Shown: positions 10,547-22,181, counted from the first letter of the stretch. The stretch: DNA of 64,000 bases from Sclerodactyla briareus (GCA_026419785.1 JAODTK010002455.1:62001-126000), one strand, 5' to 3'. Translations and numbers: made by a program. The notes: a model not told the origin generated them from the sequence alone.

Positions 10547-12327
10547 TACCCGGGTCGCGTGCTCCCCACAGCCGGCCGGTACAGATCGGGCTAGGCCGGA
10601 CCCCGCTGCGCGGAGTGTCACGGTGGTGGGGCGTTCAGTGTTTCCCAGACGGGACTTGTCTCACTAGCGCCTCTAGAGGGGTCTGCACTCCAGAGGCCGT
10701 GTGAACCGTATCTTCGGGCCTACCCGAACGGTCTGCCCGCCAGAGCGTGGGTTAGGCTCTTCCAGAGCCGTTGATGTGACCGTCTATGTCGGCCGTCTCG
10801 AGCGGTGTGTGGTCCGACTCTTCAGACCCTCCGGAGCTGTGGTCGGACGTCTTCGGCCCTCTGATTCAGATGGGCTCTCCCGAGCCGAGGGTTAGCCCTC
10901 CCGGTGTTTCAGTGCCGTGTCTGACTACAATCAGCGCCTGGGCCAGACAGGCTCTCCCGGGCCAGTGTTAGCCCTACCGACTCCTCCGAGGCCTTATCCA
11001 CTTCTCCGACTCTCCTGAGCTCTTATGCTCTGAGAATCGCACGCCCATCCACGAAAGCCAGCCTCCCCTGTGCAGTGGTCGCTCAGCCGGGCTTGCATAG
11101 CCGAGCCCGACTCTTCCTGCCCTCGTGTGAGATCGGCCTACCGAGCCGCGATAGTTCGGGACCTGCCAACTCACCAGAGCAGTGGTCAGACCTTCCTGCC
11201 CTCATGGGTGAGATCAGCTCTACCAAGCCGAGGATCGAGCCTACCGACTCGACAGAGCAGTGGTCACACTTTTCCTACGGATCCATTGAGATCGACCCAT
11301 GGGATTGGTTTATCCGAACTTCCATAGCCGTTTTTAGTCCGACTCTCCCTGCCCCCTCCGGTGTGAGGTCGCCCTACGAACAGAGGAATCGGGCGCCCCT
11401 GCCGGACTCTCCAGAAACAAGTGGCCCGACCTCTTTCTGCCCTCCTGAGCCAGATCGACGCTCCCGAAGCGTGGGTGGGCTCACCCGTTGTGATTCAGAT
11501 ATTAGGCCCTCCCGGGGCCAGATGGGTACTGCCCAAGCCTGACGGTCGGAAGCCGCGCACCTACTCTTTCGACATCCGAAGTCAGGTCAGCTCTTCGAGG
11601 CGGGGGTGGACCCAACGGCGGTCCGTGGGTCGGGTTCACACGTAGAGAGGCACTTACCTCTGCCACCGTCGGAATTCTATCCCGGTTGGAGGCGTCAGGT
11701 GTGGGGTTGTCCGGCTGCGGACACGCACTGGTACTGGGTGAAATTGAAGTTCGTTCGTCAACGTACTCAACTCTTCTTCCTAGGTAGTCAGCTTTTCTCT
11801 CGGGCATCGAAGGCTTTCTCATTCGGTGGGATAGAGAGCCTCGCAAGTCGCATATCTATGAGCAAGGTTTCGCTCGGGTTCACAATGTGCACTACCCCTT
11901 TGCACCGCGAGCCTGGAGAGTCGGCCTCCTCGTTCTCCCGAGATACGCTTCTTCGCGAGACGGTTATGCGAGCGTCTGTGGGTGTACCACACGACGTTCG
12001 TTCCATGCTGCGTCTCAACACGTGTGGCCCAGCCAGCTGAGGGCTGCTCTGCATCTCAAAAACCGAGACAAAAACCCCTCTTCGTGACGGCAGGGACCCG
12101 CCTCCAGTGGCCCTGTGCTAGTCTGTTGCAAGTGAATAGGGGTAAGTTGAGTAAGTGAAATAGATGTCAAAAAACTACTGGTTGTGCAATCTGCTGAACT
12201 ATGAATACTTACCCATATTGACGTTACCACCCTACCGCCCCCACTTCCGGGCCTTCACGGGGCGTCCTCCTTCGTGGATCCGGGCCTTCACCTCTCAATC
12301 CCTTGGACGCCCCTGCCTAGAATAATC

Positions 12328-12422
12328 GGAAGGACGATGGGGTTTGCCAGCCCGGACTACATGTAAAAGATTGCCAGTGTTCATGGCGCGGGGTGGGGGT
12401 GCAAAGTGCAATTGGGTAAGTA
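12328..12422 (-). repeat. Right inverted copy flanking the GC-rich block
   Basis: Reverse-complement match to 6964-7050, at roughly 80 percent identity by eye. A second, shorter inverted match to 6925-6970 lies at 12128-12170. The flanking DNA beyond 12422 is ordinary AT-rich intron. Confidence 0.7.
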
Positions 12423-14019
12423 TTCGTGTTCACAGATTCACAAAACAGACCAGTTAAGTTTTGTGAAATCCCATATTTGAAAAAATTATCTATACTATTG
12501 TATTTGGGCGCATCCATAAGCGCATATGGTGTGTAATGCTAGCACATACAGCTGCGGGCCCATGCGGTTGCAGATGCGTATACTTTTTAGTCTGCTCAGA
12601 ACCATTGAGGAACACATATGGGCTCTTCTGGCTACAGTTTGACATGACACTGTCATCCTGCAATGCCTGCTAATGAATAGACAGTGCTGTTTGTGTGACG
12701 TCATAACAAAAAACTGTCTGCATAAAAGTTTGCCCGCTGTGACCCTCTAGTGTCTTTGTGCTTGGTGCAGATCCTAGTAGGTGTCGGTTGACAACTATGC
12801 TATGGTGTCTTTTATCTAAATTGTTAATAGATTTACTTTCTTCTTCTTTTTTCCTTCCTGGTCGACTCTACATAGATGTTTTTAGTCAATCTTGTACTGG
12901 CTGATGGAAAATCCTGTAATTGCGCATCAAATTTTCATAAACTATTCATTCTTTACTATTGGTCACATTCATTAAGTGTTACTACAGTTGTACAGCATAA
13001 CAGCATGCACATGGAGTTCTAATGTGGAAACACACTACTAATGATGAATTAGCTATGCATATAAGGATTGAGATTCAGGGTTTATATTTGTATCATGGCA
13101 GCGCCTCTCCACACAACTAGCAACTTGATTCCCTAGTCATTGGTAACCCGATTAGGATCGTTCCTGTACCAGTGCAGCATCACCCAGAGCGTCTTCGCTC
13201 ACAACTATCCTCGCTCCTCGGCAGCCAATGCAGTGCGCCTGCTTCCATTAGCCTACCTTGCACACAGCTCTGCCAATTGAACTGTTCTCCTTCATTAATG
13301 AATAACAATGAATTGTTAGCTCAAATGAGCTCAACCACTGATGAAAACTCAGGTGTGGGACGTATTGTCAGTGGTTACTCAAGACTCGATGAACACTTGC
13401 AATCCAGCAAACATTGAAGGTTTAAAGGCGATAGCTATACTAGTACTACTCCACCTACGGCCGGACGTGACCCCGACATCGAGTCGTAAGACTGTAAAAA
13501 GGCTTTCCTACGGTAGTATCGAAAAGACACGCGAGGTGATGACTGATCGCCTCAATTCAGCTCCTTATCATAGCAACTTTCAAACCAGTATGTCGTCTCC
13601 ATACCGCCGTACTTGCCACTACGCAGTGATGTTACAGGCGAAATTTAATTACTCCGATTTCCACGGGCCTGCGGTGTGTACTGCGGGCGTTAATACAGTT
13701 ACCATTGACAACGCTGAGAAATGACGTGATTGGCCGCTTCAGATTATAAGGCAGGGGGATGTCAATTAGACTGACTGTGAGAGCTACACCACTGATGCAT
13801 ATATAAAACAACTGGAGGGTGTAATACGCAAAAGCCAGGGCGATTGAACGACACAGTCGTCTGTCCTTGACTAGTGGTTACTCTGGCCTTGATGTATATC
13901 AGTTAGAAGTTTAGGCCTGAGTCACACAGCCAGTGCCACATTGACAATGACATTTATATTAAATTTCTATATTTCCCCCATATTTCAGAAATTGTTTTTC
14001 TGACAGATCACCTTTGTAG
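12423..14019. other. 3' part of large DEPDC5 intron
   Basis: A moderately GC-richer stretch at about 13140-13720 holds short open frames that I do not recognise. Nothing else is supported. Confidence 0.4.
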
Positions 14020-14109
14020 GATTTCCAGCTTGTGATCATCCCAAAAGCTGAACTGAATGCTGGGACAGCGAGGGGGCAGCAACCTGCCTCTAGTAACCGA
14101 CCAATCAAG
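14020..14109 (+). CDS. DEPDC5: DEPDC5 exon
   Basis: A 90 bp exon of 30 codons, phase 0 at both ends, uninterrupted. It reads DFQLVIIPKAELNAG... and is followed by a short polar linker. This corresponds to the GYQIIVQPK... segment that follows the FICQRL helix in vertebrate DEPDC5. The acceptor is 'cacctttgtag' and the donor AAG|GTAATA. The join from the exon ending at 6258 is in frame. Confidence 0.9.
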
Positions 14110-14356
14110 GTAATAATTATGGTAGTACAACTATTGACCCATCACTATATTGCCCATCTTCCCTCAGTTATATGCATATCACAACTCGCTGAAAGCCTGG
14201 GTATGGTCAGTCAAATGTGGGTCATTGTCACTACAAAGATACTCATATTGGGCACACTCTTACGAAATAGTAAGTCTCAAAGCAAACTCTGGTAGGGTGT
14301 GTCATTTTGCCTGGACTATGTGGGAAACAGAAATAAAAAGCTGGCTAGTTGCTCAT

Positions 14357-14700
14357 CTCAAGGCAATAGTAGGCTTAAAGTACAATGGTCATGTAAACAT
14401 AACTTCTGATATTTTGGTGTCTTCACTGTCTTGGTACTAGTATATTTAGGAGCCCACCTCAAGAAAAAATCAGCCAATTCGAGTATGATAAGGAAGACAA
14501 TTCTGGCTATTGTGCAAAATGTGCCCTGTCGCATCACAAGAGTAACCGGTGACCCTTGTGTAATACAAAGTCAAATCAAAACATGTATTTTTACCGATCT
14601 TGTGACAAAAGATCTAATGATCGGCTTGATGGAAACTTCACAAGATATGGAAGATATTTTCATTCATGAATATGTAATAATATTTTTTTTTATGCAAAAT
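14357..14700 (+). repeat. Dispersed repeat, copy 2
   Basis: Diverged copy of the repeat at 3102-3440 (see that entry). It overlaps a short open frame at 14431-14751 that has no other support. Confidence 0.55.
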
Positions 14701-15140
14701 TCAAAATATCAGCATTTACTGTTTAAAGTCAATGAGCAACAAGTAAAATAGATACTCAACAAGGGAACATGCCAGAATCGCCAAATTTGTGTGGGGTTTT
14801 AATGTCCTCTTTTCATCTGTGCCAGTTCAAAGATGATCTGTTGCATGAACTGTACTTTAAGCCTTCTAGAGGACTGGGGATTGCCTCACTGTGCAAGAAC
14901 TGTATAGAACGGCTCACTCTGGGGTAAAGATGATGCTCTATACAACCGACAAGTGCATTAGAATGCATACTTTTGTTTATAGCTCTGTTCTTGCATCTAT
15001 GTAGCCATGTATGGCATGTATATGCCTTAATATGACTGTGATATATATTGAGTCTTATGAAGAATTTCATATTCTGAGTGAACAAAGTTCAGGAATTTTA
15101 TACAAACAGTAGAAGAAATATTGCTTGATTATTATTCCAG
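14701..15140. other. DEPDC5 intron, nothing recognised
   Basis: AT-rich intron between dispersed repeat copy 2 and the acceptor at 15140. No feature is supported. Confidence 0.5.
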
Positions 15141-15230
15141 AATGAGTTTGTAATGAGCTGTGGCTCAACCTTTCACAAGCTGACCTTGAATGAGGAGCTG
15201 CGTAACTCACAGTGCGAGATATATCAACAG
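15141..15230 (+). CDS. DEPDC5: DEPDC5 exon
   Basis: A 90 bp exon of 30 codons, phase 0 at both ends, uninterrupted. It reads NEFVMSCGSTFHKLTLNEEL.... The (W)LS.GRTFHK(V/L)TL motif of the DEPDC5 SHEN region is clear. The acceptor is 'gattattattccag' and the donor CAG|GTAAGC at 15231. The last ~12 bp of the exon and the donor are repeated in the downstream array. Confidence 0.92.
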
Positions 15231-15975
15231 GTAAGCTACAACTCCTATGTAGAAACATATTCTCAGACTGTGTGTGGTTAGGCAGTAACCTTGTATGCAT
15301 GTAACTATGTATGGCATGGTTAGATATATCAACAGGTAAGCTACAACTCCTATGTAGAAACATATTTTTAGACAGTGTGTGGTTAGGCAGTAACCTTGTA
15401 TGCATGTAACTATGTATGGCATGGTTAGAATATCAACAGGTAAGCTACAACTCCCTAGTAGAAACATATTTTTAGACAGGTGTGGTTAGGCAGTAACCTT
15501 GTATGCATGTAACTATGTATGGCATGGTTAGATATATCAACAGTAAGCTACAACTCCCTATGTAGAAACATATTCTCAGACTGTGTGTGGTTAGGCAGTA
15601 ACCTTGTATGCATGTAACTATGTATGGCATGGTTCGATATATCAACAGTAAGCTACAACTCCCTATGTAGAACATATTTTCAGACAGTGTGTGGTTAGGC
15701 AGTAACCTTGTATGCATGTAACTATGTATGGCATGGTTAGATATATCAACAGGTAAGCTACAACTCCCTATGTAGAAACATATTCTCAGACAGTATGTGG
15801 TAAGGCAGTAACCTTGTATGCAGTAACTATGTATGGCATGGTTCGATATATCAACAGTAAGCTACAACTCCCTATGTAGAAACATATTCTCAGACTGTGT
15901 GTGGTTAGGCAGTAACTTTGTATGCATGTTAAGAATGTGTGGCAGGGTTATAACTTAACCATGTATGGAATGGTT
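15219..15975 (+). repeat. ~104 bp tandem array duplicating an exon tail and its donor site
   Basis: Seven units start with 'atatatcaacag' plus GTAAGC, the exact 3' end of the DEPDC5 exon and its 5' splice site. The cag ends lie at 15230, 15335, 15439, 15543, 15648, 15752 and 15857, so the period is 104-105 bp. An eighth, degenerate partial unit fades out by about 15975. Some copies read 'caacagtaagc', lacking one G, which weakens the exon side of the site while GTAAGC remains. The copies are otherwise nearly identical, so the array is young or homogenised. Confidence 0.92.
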
Positions 15976-16440
15976 GGAAGTTGCTGACCAAGGCCAAAGT
16001 GGGTGGCTCTCAGTCTGGCGTTCTCTCGAAGAGTGAAATCTTTGAGCAGTTTCTTATCCTGCCAAGGTGAGAGGAATCTCTGTAGTCACACATATGTGTC
16101 TGTGTATGTGTGTCAGTGTGTGACGCTTGCTTGTGAACATGATGAGTGACACGAGGTCTGATTGATCTCATACTTGGGTGGGAGATGCGCCAATTGACCG
16201 CTAGACGCTCCCTATTTTTGCTAGTTCTAATCTTATTAATATTCATGAGTGCACGTGACCTTGAGGCAAAAGCGCAAATTTCTTATGAACGCAGTAAGTG
16301 GAAGACTAAAAAAGGTATTGATTTCAGTGCCAACCTAATAATTATTCATTAGTGGCGGGACCTAGAAGCAAAATCATGAAAGTCATTATCTCCAACAACA
16401 GTAGATTCCGATTTTTAGTCAACAGATATGCTGGCTGAGC
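15976..16440. other. Intron stretch with GT-rich tract
   Basis: Contains a short TGTG-rich tract at 16090-16125. Nothing else is supported. Confidence 0.4.
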
Positions 16441-16457
16441 TATTAGAATCTGCATGT

Positions 16458-16482
16458 CACTCTATCTATCTATCTATCTATC

Positions 16483-16549
<67 letters not shown>

Positions 16550-16612
16550 ATCTATCTATCTATCCATCCATCCATCCATCCATCCATCCATCCATCATCC
16601 ATCCATCCATCC
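16458..16612 (+). repeat. Compound microsatellite (TCTA)n-(TCCA)n
   Basis: Long runs of a TCTA tetranucleotide with two interruptions, switching near 16563 to a TCCA tetranucleotide with one interruption. Open frames here are repeat artefacts. Confidence 0.98.
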
Positions 16613-16639
16613 ATACTTGGACACAATGTTTATTGACCC

Positions 16640-18335
16640 ATGGACATGTTTGACTCTGTGAAGGTCAAGGTCAAAGGTCATAAAGGGGCAGTATAGACCA
16701 GTATGTGTAACATTTCGAAATTGTAGCTCCTCCTACAAATTTTTTGGTGCACAGTGCTGATGTTCGGTCAAAGGATGGACTAACAGCCATACCTTACAGG
16801 GGGTTCAGGAATTTGGGCAAGGGGCCCATTTTATGAAATCACACAATGTTACTTGAATTGCATCTCCCCCACCAGGTTCAATTGATGTTCTTCAAAGTTA
16901 CATGTAATGGTCCTTGGGTAGAGGGCCTTCGGGGATGTTCAAGAATTTTGGGCTCATAGCCCAGTTTGGGCCCTAGGGCCCATTATATAAAAAATTCACA
17001 AAATCTGTAACTCCTCAAATTTTCTGCACAGTACTTGATTTTCAGTCATAATGTGAGGTTCTAATAGCCGTACCTTCAGGGTGCCATAAATTTTGGTCCC
17101 AAGGCCCAGTGTCGGCCCGGTGCGCGTCATAGTGGAATTATGCAAAATGCTTCACCTCTTACCAATTTTTAAGTGCACATGTGCTGACATTCAGTCATTG
17201 TGATGGTCTAAAAGCCGTCCCACAGGCGTGCCAGAAATTTTTGAGAAATTTTGGCCCAAGGCCCAGGTCGGCCCGGGGGGCGTCATGTGGAATTATGCAA
17301 AAGCTCACCTCTTACGAATTTATTTAGTGCACAGTGCGCATTCGACATAATGAGTCTAAAAGCCGTACCTTCGGGGTGTTCAGGGGATTTTGGTCCAAGG
17401 TCCCACTTGGCCTGTGGGCCCATTCTTTGAAATTTCACACAATAGTACTATAAATGCATCTCCTCCCACAGCTTCAATTGATTTCCTTCAAAATTACATG
17501 TAATGGTCTTTGGGTAGAGGGCCTTCGTGTAGAAGGTTTCATGAAAATTTGGGCTCATAGCCCAGTTTGGGCCCTAGGGCCCATTATATGAAACCACAAA
17601 TCTTGTATTTCCTACAAGTTTTGTTGCACAGTGCTGATGTTCAGTATAATGGTAGTCTAATAGCTGTACATAATGGTAGTCTCCATGCTGTACCTTCATG
17701 ATGCCCAGGGATTTAGGTCCCAAGGCCCAGTGTAGGCCCATGTACTGGTCCTTGGGTAGAGAGCCATTGGGATGTTCGGGAATTTTGGGTGCAGGGCCCA
17801 GTTTGGGCCTTGGGGCCTAATATATGAAATATTCCAAAATCTTGTTTCTCTTACAAATTTTGTTGCACAGTGCTGATGTTCATGAATGTCAGAATGGTGG
17901 TCTAATAGCCATACCTCAGGGTGCTCAGGATCTAGGTCCCAGAGCCCAGTGTGGCCCTTGAGCCCATCATGTGGAATTACACAAAATTTCTCCTATTACT
18001 ATGTTTGGTCCAAGGTCCCACTTGGGCCCGTTGGCCCATTTTATAAAATTTCACACAATGGTACTTGAAATGCATCTTCTCCCATATTTGAAGTTATGTA
18101 ACGGCCCTTGGGTAGAGGCCGCTGGGGATTGTCGGAATTTTTGAGCCCAGGCTCAGTTTGGGCCCCAATAGGCATATGAAATACTACAAAATCTCCAACA
18201 AATTCGTGCACAGTATTGATGTTCGGTCATAGTGATAGTCTATTAGCTGTACCTTCAGGTTGCACAGGGATTTAGGACGCAAGGCCCAGTGTGGACCTGG
18301 GCCAATATGTGGGAATGTTTTTGGACTGCTAAAGC
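16640..18335 (+). repeat. Diverged tandem repeat array in DEPDC5 intron
   Basis: Two alternating modules recur. One contains 'cttgggtagag.gcc' and 'gggctcatagcccagtttgggcc..agggccca' (near 16913, 17510, 17751, 18107). The other contains 'gtgctgatgttc.gtca....tctaatagcc.taccttcagggtg' and 'ggtcccaaggcccagtgt'. Units are diverged and spacing is irregular. The region is non-coding. Confidence 0.8.
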
Positions 18336-19388
18336 ATATTTGGCCATATATGAAGATCATAGCCATTGTTTGAAAACGCCCTTCTGATCTTGACATTTAA
18401 AAAAAATTGTACATTCGTCGTGGTTGTGTGGTTTGAGTACAACTCTGGTGCTCTAGTGTCAATTGATGAAATCAGGAAGGATGCAACAACTACATGATAT
18501 TTCATTTTTGATGCTCAGTATGTCACAATGGGTGAGGCTTATCCGATCCTTTAGGCAATGAATCACAAAGCCCATGGCTTCCTCGTTAGTACTATTAGTA
18601 ACTGAACACTGGAAAGTCATTGACAAGACAGTCTTGACAGTCGCATTGTGCGTGGTGACCAATTAAGACAAGGAACCTAGGGGAAGGTACTGCAGGTGTA
18701 ATAATATAAATATCCAATTGTATTCACAGCCTTGATTATTGCTTATAAAGCCCTAGCAGAAGGAAGGCTCAGCGAAATGACATAGAATATCTAGTATACA
18801 CCCCTAATCTCAGGGATCATACAAGAGTGTGGACAATAAAGGTGTTGTGAAATGAGTTAGCAGCATAAGTTGAGCTTTCAAAACGAAACAATTCATGTTC
18901 ATTGCTTGTGCGAGTGTTGTAAATAGTATCCGGGATCCTTGAGATAGCATGATGTTATGATTGGTGAATGTGGCGTAGTCCAGTAGAGACACAAAATAAG
19001 GAGGTCCCCCGGGTCAATGCCAGGTATTAGTCACATTGTCCGATGACATAGAAAAGTGTTGCAGAGAAGTGGACCAACCGTAAGCACACTTGGACATCTG
19101 AAATTTCAGATCTATTCTACTATGACAGCCTTTACCACCTCCCGTCCCACACTCTGACTTCATGAATTCCTTGAATTAACAGGATAAAATGAAATAACTG
19201 ACCAAAACAAAATGCAAGATTGAATGACAAATTTGTTGTGGTTTTGGTATGTTCTCTTGCCACCGTCCCAGTGAAAGGGAATCTGTTACATGTCAGTGGA
19301 TCTAAACATTCAAAACCATCTCATACTCATTTTGGTGATTGACTCCCAATTGCATTTTCCGGTTTCTACTCACACGCTCCTCCATCAG
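18336..19388. other. DEPDC5 intron, nothing recognised
   Basis: AT-rich unique-looking intron ending in the acceptor 'cacgctcctccatcag' at 19388. Confidence 0.5.
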
Positions 19389-19580
19389 AAACACAGATTT
19401 TGAGTCCAAAGATAAAGAAGGCCTATCACTACAGTGTGTACTCCATGGGTATGTCTGGGTACCACTCGGCACAGACTAAGGTCTTACCACAAATCCCTGG
19501 AGGATGACTGGAACTACAGAGATAACTACATTTGTCGTGACTGCCTCCAGATGGGCGAAGATGACTTTGAGTTCAATGAG
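19389..19580 (+). CDS. DEPDC5: DEPDC5 exon with one frame break
   Basis: This 192 bp exon starts in the frame TQILSPKIKKAYHYSVYS (vertebrate TRYLP...IHYTYSL). After about residue 26 it must shift by one base, near 19468-19476, to continue RSYHKSLEDDWNYRDNYIC, matching the conserved RLEEYKWNYLDQYIC block. The shift corresponds to one extra base. The donor is GAG|GTGAGA. The start is also one base out of phase with the previous exon (three A where two would fit). Homology on both sides of the break argues against a mis-assigned exon. Confidence 0.88.
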
Positions 19581-19644
19581 GTGAGACAGGAACCTCAATT
19601 AGCATCACAAGATTAGGTACCTGTTGCATTCCATGGTTCTTTAA

Positions 19645-19880
19645 ATAAGAGATTAGATCAGCTCAATAGGTAGAGTTCTGAACTACAAATCGAAAGTTTC
19701 TGCTTCCAAGTACATTCCTCATTGGATGAGTTTCATTCATGCTTAACTGTTGTGAGTGCTGCCTGGCCACAGAAACAACAATGATGAAAACTCAAGCCAG
19801 CATATAAGGATCAATTTCTGTATAAGACTGATTCATTTTCACATTGTACACTTGGGTGAAGCACTTTGTCCAAGCCATAT
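19645..19880 (+). mobile_element. tRNA-derived SINE-like element
   Basis: 'atcagctcaataggtagagttctgaact' resembles a tRNA 5' half with a pol III A box, followed by a degenerate B-box-like region near 19685-19710. The body continues for about 170 bp to the 'gggtgaagcactttgtcc' text. No clear target-site duplication is visible. Confidence 0.55.
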
Positions 19881-20419
19881 TGGCAGTACTAAGAATATCA
19901 AGTTGGTGAAACATAAGTTGCTCCAGTAATTTGACAGAAATGGAAAAATGATAATTGGATGATTATTATTAATCGCAAGTTTTCTTATAGACCAGTATAC
20001 CTTTGGCAAATTTTAAATTTGCCTGGAGACATTCTGGAAAATATTAAATCATTTAAATATGTGTCATGGGTTTTAGGATTGAAGTCCTAACCTACTTGTT
20101 TTTACTGGGCTCAATGTCCTGCTGCTTTCCCTGTAAAGTATTTGTTAAAATGATTCGCCCCTCAAGTTATATTTCATCCATTGTGGTGGAGAAAAACACA
20201 TATCGGGTTTCGATTGTTCATGTCTCTTCCTAAGATATCTCCTGAAAACTTTTTGTCATTAACTGCCACATGCAAGACATGACCCCATCACACTCACAAA
20301 ACTGAACATTCTGATTCCAAAAACCATAATCTGCCGGACCCAGCGGGAATGGCCATTGCCAGAGTCATGTGACTCATGTGGTATGGCATATTTTTCCATA
20401 TCTGATTCTTCTTCCCCAG
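19881..20419. other. DEPDC5 intron, nothing recognised
   Basis: AT-rich intron ending in the strong acceptor 'gattcttcttccccag' at 20419. Confidence 0.5.
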
Positions 20420-20612
20420 AAACTCAAGTTTTGGAGCAGTCGTTATCTGTTACTGCTGCGTGTTCAGATTACTGTCAAGAAGTGCAGAGGATGATTATTC
20501 TGGTCCGTTTGCCGTCTTCCCTCTGAGAGATAAGATCGCCCAACAGCAGCTGATCAGTGGGTTCATCAAGTTTGCTGAGATACTGAACAAGAAGAGGGCA
20601 CTAATAAAACAG
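20420..20612 (+). CDS. DEPDC5: DEPDC5 exon with one frame break
   Basis: A 193 bp exon. The first part reads KLKFWSSRYLLLLRVQITVK, matching SLKFWRTRFLLLP...TATKR. One extra base near 20478-20484 moves it to the frame AEDDYSGPF...QQQLISGFIKFAEILNKKR, matching the DEDEWQLLDGFVRFVEGLN segment that closes the SHEN region. Start and end are both phase 0 once the extra base is allowed for. The donor is CAG|GTATGT. Confidence 0.9.
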
Positions 20613-22181
20613 GTATGTCTGTAATGTGTGCATGTATGTGTATGCATGTATGGTGTGTGTTTTGGTGTGGTGTGTTATGAATCATTTGTGGGAATCCTCA
20701 GCTTGGTTTGGCTGGTGCTGTTATTACTTTTCTGTGGTACTGTATATGTGAGGTTGTTTCTTTGTCGTGCTGATTGCAATGAATTGCACTTTCGTCATGC
20801 GACCTATCTGGACCATATATTTTGCCCTGGCAAGTAGCACTGTCTATGTTTGATGCCGACCTTTTGCCACTTGCATGGTTACATCTGAAGCCTCAATGTA
20901 ACACACACTAACTTTGATCCGTGGCTGGCTCTATTGCATGGCCTTTAGTTCCCATGTACATGTCAATTCATGATTGCAATAGCTCGGGGCAGCCAAGCAT
21001 ATCATCGAGTGTATGCTTGAAGCCATGTTTATATCACAGCTCTTTAATAGCCCTTTATATTTACCACTGTTCCATATTTATTTGAATACTTATGGAATCT
21101 GTAACCAATTTCAAATTGGAAGCTTGTTGAAAGCATTTTAGCTCAATCCAGTTATGCCAGTTGAGTAAATGTTGTGAATGTGATCCCGCTGTCATTCCTC
21201 TTTATGTATGCATCTGTCTGTCTGTAAATATCTATCTTCTTCAGCGCACTTGTTTATTCTTTGACAACTTTTTACCAGACTTGGACATAATGTTAATTAG
21301 ACAATGGGATGAAGGTCAAAAGTAAAGGATCATTGAAGGGGCATGAGGGATCAATATGTGAGAAACTACTTGAGATCCCGGTACATCAGAATATTCCTTG
21401 GACAGTGCATGTTCGTATCCAAAGCATAATATGTCTGTTCAATTTCACCACTGAGCATTATTGGTCCAAAAAGTTGAATAGCTTTCCCAGCTTCACCTGG
21501 AAAACCTGGGAAAGTCATGGAATTTGAAAAAAGAATGCTTTAATCCCGGAAAAGTCATGGATTTGTGGTCAAAATCGTCAAATGCCGGAAAAATCATGAA
21601 TTTATTGGTGAAAAGATGACACAGAGAAATCATGGGCGAAGGTGGTGTTCCATAGCTTTCCAGACTAAAATAAGTAACATTTCCATCCTGGAATTCTGAT
21701 ATTTCATCCTGAAAAAAAATCATGGAATTTTAGTCTCTTGGAATGATGGGAACCTTGAAATGAGTGTAGAATTGATGCTGCCATTTTAGCTTAATTCTCT
21801 TTAATAAAGCCCCGGGCATCTGTGTGAGGCGTCCCTAGAACACAGACATTGGGTTGACGGGACAGTGGCCCTGCCATCAGATTGACCCAAGGTTATGCTG
21901 GGGAGTAACTACAGGGTTGTCCATATCCTGTTTGCTGAGAAACTTATTACTCTTCTGGAAAAAGGGTAATTCAGCTGAAAGTTATATGCGGAGAAACAAA
22001 ACAGTTGTGTTGGTTGAGCTATTGTGATATGCATCGCATGAATCTGTCCATCTGTCCGGTCATCTGGTCCGTCTATCTATCATATATTATCCTGTCTGCC
22101 GATATTTGCCTTTAAATACTCATTCTTCAATAGATTTTGACCAAACTGGAAAACATAACGATCAGATTATTATTACCTCAG
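20613..22181. other. DEPDC5 intron with TG-rich tract
   Basis: GT-rich tract at 20620-20680. A local self-similar stretch with 'ggaaaagtcatgga' repeats lies at about 21490-21740. No exon is supported. Confidence 0.5.

Larger units (their letters stand above)
8026..12310. other. GC-rich non-coding block built of degenerate repeats
   Basis: About 4.3 kb of very GC-rich, CpG-rich sequence lies inside an AT-rich intron. It contains ~75 bp repeats at 8390-8800, a ~186 bp duplication at 10258/10444 and loose ~80-100 bp repeats at 10800-11640. Long ORFs occur on both strands in several frames, as expected of stop-poor GC-rich DNA, and none has recognisable domains. No 18S, 5.8S or 28S sequence is seen, and no transposase. 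rDNA-spacer-like or satellite-derived DNA are the best guesses. Confidence 0.6.

Noticed and set aside
10219-10704. 161-codon ORF in the GC-rich block
   Set aside because: It overlies a 186 bp tandem duplication and has no recognisable motif. Antisense and alternative frames nearby are also open.
7300-12310. An rRNA gene (18S, 5.8S or 28S) in the GC-rich block
   Set aside because: No conserved rRNA core sequence, such as the 18S 5' end or the 28S 3' end, could be found. Only a spacer-like organisation is suggested.
15219-15975. CRISPR array
   Set aside because: The whole ~104 bp unit is repeated without unique spacers, and the context is an animal intron.
16428-16661. ORF encoding SIYLSIYLSI repeats
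   Set aside because: Direct translation of the TCTA/TCCA microsatellite.
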